A DNA stretch of 9,897 nucleotides from an uncultured Polaromonas sp. (GTDB lineage Bacteria; Pseudomonadota; Gammaproteobacteria; Burkholderiales; Burkholderiaceae): the NCBI GenBank assembly GCA_946479075.1, contig CAMLDT010000132.1, forward strand, positions 1 through 9,897, given 5' to 3'. Shown here one piece after another: positions 6,295 to 9,897 of this stretch. A program made the translations under genes and the position numbers. The notes under the pieces are model-generated. The model had not been told where the DNA came from. It did not search any database and worked only from the letters and a program-made list of their open reading frames with translations. Numbering within the stretch: position 1 is the stretch's first letter; every line of letters starts with the position of its first letter.

Positions 6295-6981
6295 GTGACT
6301 GTTGGTGTTGGCCTGTTCATCAGCTTCGAGGGCATTGACGGTGCGGGCAAGTCCACCCACATCACGGCGCTGGCTGACGCTTTCAGGGCGCAGGGCAGGG
6401 CCGTGACCCTGAGCCGCGAGCCGGGTGGCACACCGCTGGCCGAAAAGCTGCGCGCGCTGATCCTGAACGACGCCATGGACCCGCTGACCGAAGCGCTGCT
6501 GATTTTTGCGGCGCGGCGCGACCACCTGACCACCGTGATCATGCCGGCGCTGGCCCGCGGCGAGGTGGTGCTGTGCGACCGGTTCACCGATGCCACCTTC
6601 GCCTACCAGGGCGGCGGCCGTGGTTTCGACCTGGAAGTGCTATCAAAACTGGAGCTGTGGGCGCAGGCTGCACAAGGGCTAGGGCCCGATTTCGTTCATG
6701 AATTGGGCCCACGGCGCGCCGCACCCGCGATCATCCAGCCCGATCTGACGGTGTGGTTCGACCTGGCGCCCGAAGAAGCCGCGCAGCGCCTGGCCGGCGC
6801 GCGCGTGCCGGACAAGTTCGAGGCCCAGCCGGTTGAGTTTTTCCGGCGCGTGGCCCGGGGTTACGCTGACCGCATGGCGCAGGACCCGGCGCGTTTTGCC
6901 CGCATCGATGCCGGGCAACCCCGGGACGCTGTGTGGCATGCGGTTTTTCAGGTCTTTGCTGACCGGGGGTGGCTGCCGTGA
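6295..6981 (+). CDS. tmk: Thymidylate kinase
   Basis: A 228-residue kinase that phosphorylates dTMP to dTDP with ATP, an essential step to dTTP. The P-loop GIDGAGKST is at residues 13-21. [13 protein letters not shown] (41-53) and DRF (95-97) followed by AYQGGGRG (103-110) contact the nucleotide. The lid region is near 165-185 ([12 protein letters not shown]). GTG 6295 is the start, with AAGAGG seven bases upstream. Between GGGRG and PDLT there are 42 residues, against 22 in E. coli Tmk. The extra stretch overlaps a copy of a dispersed repeat at residues 116-136, with rare codons (CTA twice, TCA) and an RNA hairpin. The catalytic residues are intact, so the gene is probably functional. It overlaps holB by four bases (GTGA). 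Confidence 0.95.
   Translation: MTVGVGLFISFEGIDGAGKSTHITALADAFRAQGRAVTLSREPGGTPLAEKLRALILNDAMDPLTEALLIFAARRDHLTTVIMPALARGEVVLCDRFTDATFAYQGGGRGFDLEVLSKLELWAQAAQGLGPDFVHELGPRRAAPAIIQPDLTVWFDLAPEEAAQRLAGARVPDKFEAQPVEFFRRVARGYADRMAQDPARFARIDAGQPRDAVWHAVFQVFADRGWLP
6639..6702 (+). repeat. 64-base dispersed repeat, copy inside tmk
   Basis: The segment matches the intergenic copy at 8525-8588 without gaps at 36 of 64 positions by my count. It shares AGCTG, GCGC, GGGCTA and TTTC at identical spacing. It encodes Tmk residues 116-136 in a frame different from that used by the ygfZ copy. Codons here (CTA, TCA, GTT, CAT, TTG) are more AT-rich than in the rest of the gene, which fits a DNA element later read as protein. 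Confidence 0.65.
6682..6710 (+). other. RNA hairpin inside the tmk coding sequence
   Basis: GGGCCCGATT (6682-6691) and AATTGGGCCC (6701-6710) pair over ten positions, one of them a G-U wobble, around a nine-base loop. It straddles the 3' edge of the repeat copy. A stem this stable in a coding region might slow ribosomes or mark the boundary of an insertion. No T-tract follows, so it is not an intrinsic terminator. Confidence 0.5.
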
Positions 6982-8054
6982 GCGACACCCTGAGCGAGGA
7001 AATGATCAACGCGAATCCGCCGCTGGCGCCCTGGCTGCAGAGCCAGTTGCGCACCCTGCTGACCCAGCGCGGCCATGCCTGGCTGCTCAGCGGCCCGTCC
7101 GGCCTGGGTCAGTTCGACCTGGCGCTGGCGCTGGCCCGCGCCTGGCTGTGTGAAAACCCGACGCCCGACGGCGCCTGCGGCGTCTGCGGCAGTTGCCACG
7201 CGGTGGCTGTCCACACCCATGCCGACCTGTGCCTGCTGATGCCCGAAACCCTGTCGCTCTCGCTGGGCTGGCCGCTGGACGAAAAAACCCAGGACGACCT
7301 GGACGCCAAGAAACGCAAGCCGAGCAAGGAAATCAAGGTCGATGCAGCGCGCGAAGCCGTCAGTTTCACCCAGTTCACACGATCCCGCGGGACGACCAAG
7401 GTGGTGCTGGTGTATCCGGCCGAACGCATGAACGCGGTCACCGCCAACACCCTGCTCAAGACGCTGGAAGAGCCGCCGGGCGCGGTGCAGTTCATCCTGG
7501 CCACCGAAGCGGCGCACCAGTTGCTGCCCACCATCCGCAGCCGCTGCCAGGGCCACACCATGCACTGGCCGTCCCACGCGGAGGCCCTGGCCTGGCTGTC
7601 GGAACAGGCGCCCGGCGAAGGCAAGGCCGGCACCCGGCCAGCCGCCGCCGACCTGCAGACCTTGCTTGCCGCTGCCGGCGGCCGGCCCGCCGATGCCCTG
7701 GACCGGCTGCAGGCCGGTGCCAGCAGCGCGAGTGCCCAGCACTGGCAGGCGCTGCCCAAGGCCATGGCGCGCGGCGATGTCAGCGCACTGTCCGACATGG
7801 CACCCGCCCAGGCGGTGGATGCGCTGCAAAAGCTCTGTCACGACGTGCTGGCAGTCAAGGCCGGTGCCGAGCCACGGTTTTTCAGGGCCGCGGATCTGCC
7901 GGGCGGCAAGTCCGGCGGCCCCGGCTTCATGGCGCTGGGGGCCTGGTCCAAAGAGCTGGCCGCGACCGCCCGCACCGTCGAACATCCCTACAACCCCGGC
8001 CTGATGCTGGAAACCCTGGCGAGCCGGGCGCGCCAGGCGTTGGCCGCCAAATAA
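6978..8054 (+). CDS. holB: DNA polymerase III subunit delta'
   Basis: A 358-residue clamp-loader subunit that, with delta and the DnaX ATPases, opens and loads the sliding clamp. The AAA+ fold is visible with a degenerate P-loop, SGPSGLGQ (38-45), where Gln replaces the ATP-binding Lys; delta' does not need to bind ATP. A zinc module has Cys58, Cys67, Cys70 and Cys73. [11 protein letters not shown] (157-167) and the arginine-finger motif IRSRC (186-190) are clear. A charged stretch at 90-118 ([18 protein letters not shown]) is longer than in E. coli. I choose GTG 6978 because it overlaps the tmk stop as GTGA; GTG 6969 and ATG 7002 are alternatives. It lies between tmk and pilZ, as in Pseudomonas. 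Confidence 0.93.
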   Translation: MSDTLSEEMINANPPLAPWLQSQLRTLLTQRGHAWLLSGPSGLGQFDLALALARAWLCENPTPDGACGVCGSCHAVAVHTHADLCLLMPETLSLSLGWPLDEKTQDDLDAKKRKPSKEIKVDAAREAVSFTQFTRSRGTTKVVLVYPAERMNAVTANTLLKTLEEPPGAVQFILATEAAHQLLPTIRSRCQGHTMHWPSHAEALAWLSEQAPGEGKAGTRPAAADLQTLLAAAGGRPADALDRLQAGASSASAQHWQALPKAMARGDVSALSDMAPAQAVDALQKLCHDVLAVKAGAEPRFFRAADLPGGKSGGPGFMALGAWSKELAATARTVEHPYNPGLMLETLASRARQALAAK

Positions 8055-8058
8055 GCGC

Positions 8059-8082
8059 TCAGCAAGCGCTGTTTCTTGCTGA
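8059..8082. other. Perfect 8-base inverted repeat after holB
   Basis: TCAGCAAG (8059-8066) and CTTGCTGA (8075-8082) are exact inverted copies around an eight-base loop. They start five bases after the holB stop and overlap the predicted -35 of pilZ. The stem is not followed by a T-tract. It could be an operator for pilZ, a weak terminator or processing signal for holB, or chance. Confidence 0.45.
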
Positions 8083-8106
8083 CAGGCTGGCGCCGCAACC
8101 TATAAA
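8079..8106 (+). promoter_or_regulatory. Candidate pilZ promoter
   Basis: CTGACA (8079-8084) and TATAAA (8101-8106) are spaced 16 bases apart and each matches the sigma-70 consensus at five of six positions. The pilZ ATG begins ten bases after the -10, so the expected message would have a leader of only a few bases. Only AGG at 8109-8111 resembles a ribosome-binding site. The inverted repeat 8059-8082 overlaps the -35. Confidence 0.5.
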
Positions 8107-8115
8107 CTAGGCCCC

Positions 8116-8493
8116 ATGAGCACCTTGCCACCCGCCAGTACCCCCGGCGCCAGCGCCCGGCCCAGCGTCATCCAGTTGGCCATCCGCGAAAAGGCGGCAC
8201 TGTACGCGGCCTACATCCCGCTGTTCACCGAGGGCGGCGTGTTCATCCCCTCGGCGCGCGACTACAAACTCGGCGACGACATCTATGTGCTGCTGACCCT
8301 GCCGGAAGATACGCAGCGGTATCCGGTGGCCGGCAAGGTCGCCTGGGTCACCCCGCCGCGGGCGTCCGGCAACCGGACCCAGGGCGTGGGCGTGCGTTTT
8401 CCCAACGACGAAAAGTCGCGCCTGCTCAAGATCAAGATCGAGGAAATCCTCGGCGCGCACCTGGCGTCTGACCGGCCGACCCAGACCATCTAG
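8116..8493 (+). CDS. pilZ: Type IV pilus assembly protein PilZ
   Basis: A 125-residue cytoplasmic single-domain PilZ protein needed for type IV pilus assembly. It resembles Pseudomonas PilZ along its whole length: LYAAYIPLFTEGGVFIP (33-49), YKLGDD (54-59), PVAGKVAWVTP (74-84) and QGVGVRF (93-99). In that subfamily the c-di-GMP-binding arginine motif (RxxxR) is absent, and none is visible before the domain here either. It is therefore expected to act by protein contact, as with the PilB ATPase in Xanthomonas, not as a c-di-GMP receptor. No pilus gene lies beside it; its place between holB and tatD is shared with Pseudomonas. It has its own candidate promoter and possibly a leaderless start. 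Confidence 0.92.
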   Translation: MSTLPPASTPGASARPSVIQLAIREKAALYAAYIPLFTEGGVFIPSARDYKLGDDIYVLLTLPEDTQRYPVAGKVAWVTPPRASGNRTQGVGVRFPNDEKSRLLKIKIEEILGAHLASDRPTQTI

Positions 8494-8499
8494 CGCTTT

Positions 8500-8524
8500 C
8501 CGCGGGCCCTGTGGCTGCGGTTTT
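8500..8524 (+). terminator. Possible weak intrinsic terminator after pilZ
   Basis: Six bases after the pilZ stop, CCGC (8500-8503) pairs with GCGG (8517-8520). An inner GCC/GGC stem (8506-8508 with 8513-8515) closes a CTGT loop, separated from the outer stem by a small bulge. TTTT follows at 8521-8524. The stem is short and bulged and the T-run is only four long, so partial termination at most is likely. Confidence 0.4.
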
Positions 8525-8588
8525 GCTCCTCTTTCGATAGCTGCCTGCGCCCGTCCAATATGGGCTACGGGCCTGTTTCATACATAAA
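8525..8588 (+). repeat. 64-base dispersed repeat, intergenic copy
   Basis: This is the non-coding member of the three-copy family (the others are in ygfZ and tmk). It fills most of the 109-base gap between pilZ and tatD. Ordered blocks are GCT, TTCGATAGCTG, GCGC, TATGGGCTA, GGCC and TTTCAT. From memory, elements with a T-rich start, ATAGCTGC, GCGC and GGGCTAGAG are very common between genes in Comamonadaceae. It ends 14 bases before the tatD start. Confidence 0.7.
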
Positions 8589-8602
8589 CACCGGCTTTTC
8601 TG

Positions 8603-9400
8603 ATGTTCACCGATTCCCATTGCCATCTGAGCTTTCCCGAGCTCCAGGCCCAGTTGCCGCAGATCCGCGACGCCATGGCCCAGGCGCAGGTCGACCGCGC
8701 CCTGTGTATCTGCACCACGCTGGAGGAGTTCGAGACGGTTCACGCGCTGGCCACCGCCCATGACAACTTCTGGTGCAGCGTCGGCGTGCACCCGGACAAC
8801 GAAGGCGTGACCGAGCCCAGCCTGGACGACCTGGTGCGGCGCGCAGCGCTGCCCAAGGTGGTCGCCATCGGGGAAACCGGGCTGGACTATTACCGGCTCG
8901 GCGAACGCACGGTGGCGGACATGGAATGGCAGCGCGAACGCTTCCGGACCCACATCCGGGCCGCCCGCCAGACCGGCAAGCCGCTGGTGATCCACACCCG
9001 AAGCGCGTCCGACGACACCCTGGCGATCCTGAAAGAAGAGGGCGAAACAGCGGACAACGCCGGCCGGGCGGGTGGGGTGTTTCACTGCTTCACCGAAACC
9101 GCCGAAGTGGCACGGGCGGCGCTGGACCTGGGCTTTTACATCTCGTTTTCCGGCATCCTGACCTTCAAGAACGCCGCCGACCTGCGCGAGGTCGCGCGTT
9201 TTGTGCCGCTGGACCGGACCCTGATCGAGACCGACAGCCCCTACCTGGCGCCCGTGCCTTACCGCGGCAAAACCAACAATCCGTCCTATGTGCCTTACGT
9301 GGCCAAACAGGTCGCCGAGATCAGGCAGGTGCCGGTGGAAACTATTGCTGAAGCCACCAGTCGAAACTTCGAACGGCTGTTTTCCGGAGTTCTGGCGTGA
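8603..9400 (+). CDS. ycfH: TatD-family metal-dependent hydrolase (DNase)
   Basis: A 265-residue TIM-barrel metallohydrolase, the positional counterpart of E. coli YcfH; family members have 3'-5' exonuclease or DNase activity. The two-metal site is complete: His6 and His8 (DSHCHL), Glu91 (GETGLDYY, 90-97), His131 (VIHTR), His161 (FHCFTE) and Asp211 (ETDSPYL). The C-terminal EATSRNFERLF (250-260) is also typical. The ATG at 8603 gives the expected start just before DSHCH, though no good ribosome-binding site precedes it. The final codons overlap the start of the ankyrin gene as GTGA, which suggests coupled translation. The presumed role is processing DNA or nucleic-acid damage in the cytoplasm; the exact substrate is unknown. 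Confidence 0.94.
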   Translation: MFTDSHCHLSFPELQAQLPQIRDAMAQAQVDRALCICTTLEEFETVHALATAHDNFWCSVGVHPDNEGVTEPSLDDLVRRAALPKVVAIGETGLDYYRLGERTVADMEWQRERFRTHIRAARQTGKPLVIHTRSASDDTLAILKEEGETADNAGRAGGVFHCFTETAEVARAALDLGFYISFSGILTFKNAADLREVARFVPLDRTLIETDSPYLAPVPYRGKTNNPSYVPYVAKQVAEIRQVPVETIAEATSRNFERLFSGVLA

Positions 9401-9897
9401 AAAATTACTTCTCAAATTACATTAAGAATGCGGTATACCTCATTGTTTTTGCTGGATATGTTTCTGCTTTTGCAGGATCCTACGAAGACTTTTTTGTAGC
9501 CATCAAGCAAGACGATGCGGCCGAGGTCCAGCAACTGCTGAGCCGTGGATTCGACCCCAACACCATCAACCCCAAAGGCCAAACCGGCCTGTATCTGGCC
9601 CTGCAGGAGCCTTCGCCCAAGGTGACCCAGGTGCTGGCGGAATGGCCCAAAACCAACGTGAACCTGCTCAATCCGGCCGGGGAAAGTGTGCTGATGATTG
9701 CGGCGCTCAAGGGCAACCTCGATGCTGCCGCGCGCCTGGTCAAACGTGACGCCGACGTTAACAAGACCGGCTGGGCGCCGCTGCATTACGCGGCCACCGG
9801 CGGCCATCTGGCCATCCTGAGCCTGCTGCTGGACAACCATGCCTACATCGACGCCGAGTCGCCCAACGGGTCAACGCCGCTCATGATGGCGGCGATG
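9397..9897 (+). CDS. Exported ankyrin-repeat protein (partial, runs off window)
   Basis: An open frame of 167 codons continues past the window end. It starts at GTG 9397 inside the tatD stop (GTGA), with GGAG seven bases upstream, which decides the start. Residues 1-26 look like a Sec signal peptide: lysines at 2 and 10, a hydrophobic core at about 12-23, and an AFA (24-26) cleavage site before GSYED. The mature part is ankyrin repeats: about 30-60, 61-94, 95-124 (GESVLMIAALKGNLDAA), 125-157 (GWAPLHYAATGGHLAI) and a fifth beginning at 158 (GSTPLMMAA). A periplasmic scaffold is expected, as for Pseudomonas AnkB, but its partner is unknown. The codons for the signal region (9400-9480) are far more AT-rich than the rest. 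Confidence 0.88.
   Translation, partial: MKNYFSNYIKNAVYLIVFAGYVSAFAGSYEDFFVAIKQDDAAEVQQLLSRGFDPNTINPKGQTGLYLALQEPSPKVTQVLAEWPKTNVNLLNPAGESVLMIAALKGNLDAAARLVKRDADVNKTGWAPLHYAATGGHLAILSLLLDNHAYIDAESPNGSTPLMMAAM

Noticed and set aside
6978..7010. Loss of ATP binding in HolB as a defect (Gln in place of the P-loop Lys)
   Set aside because: A degenerate P-loop is normal for delta' subunits, including that of E. coli, so this is not unusual.
6948..7985. Long minus-strand open frame opposite holB
   Set aside because: Same reasoning: the holB frame has the zinc cysteines and SRC motif, while the antisense is compositional shadow.

Overview
The window looks like a stretch of chromosome from a GC-rich betaproteobacterium, most likely a member of the Comamonadaceae (Polaromonas/Rhodoferax/Acidovorax group). 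I base this on the protein sequences, the mltG-tmk-holB-pilZ-tatD gene order (also found in Pseudomonas), and small dispersed repeats of kinds I associate with that family. No database search was possible, so the genus is an inference. No tRNA, rRNA, CRISPR array, transposase or prophage gene is visible. No gap between genes exceeds 300 bases; the longest are about 110 to 130 bases.

Layout. (1) 43-1179, minus: iron-containing alcohol dehydrogenase. (2) 1311-3157, plus: a divergent pair made of an HSL-family alpha/beta hydrolase and, 11 bases later, a two-domain protein joining a YbgC/FadM-type hotdog thioesterase to a GNAT acetyltransferase. (3) 3197-3246: a 50-base near-perfect palindrome between convergent genes. 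(4) 3269-5133, minus: ygfZ followed by an NRDE/TANGO2-family gene, with a dispersed repeat between them. (5) 5134-5180: a 47-base divergent promoter region. (6) 5181 to the window end, plus: mltG, tmk, holB, pilZ, a TatD-family nuclease, and an exported ankyrin-repeat protein that runs off the edge. tmk/holB and tatD/ankyrin overlap by four bases (GTGA), which suggests translational coupling.

How the genes work together. The right half is a housekeeping cluster: cell-wall glycan cleavage (MltG), dTTP synthesis (Tmk), the DNA polymerase III clamp-loader subunit delta' (HolB), type IV pilus assembly (PilZ), a metal-dependent DNase (TatD) and a periplasmic ankyrin protein. YgfZ supports iron-sulfur proteins. 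The left half is accessory metabolism (alcohol, ester and acyl-CoA chemistry) with no clear pathway.

No obviously new defence or mobile system is present. The most interesting signal is a roughly 64-base dispersed repeat found three times: once between pilZ and tatD, once inside the ygfZ reading frame and once inside the tmk reading frame. The two coding copies are read in different frames. In tmk the repeat coincides with about 20 extra residues relative to E. coli Tmk, with locally odd codons and an RNA hairpin. A second repeat family occurs after ygfZ and after mltG. The ygfZ and pilZ starts sit so close behind -10-like boxes that they may be leaderless.
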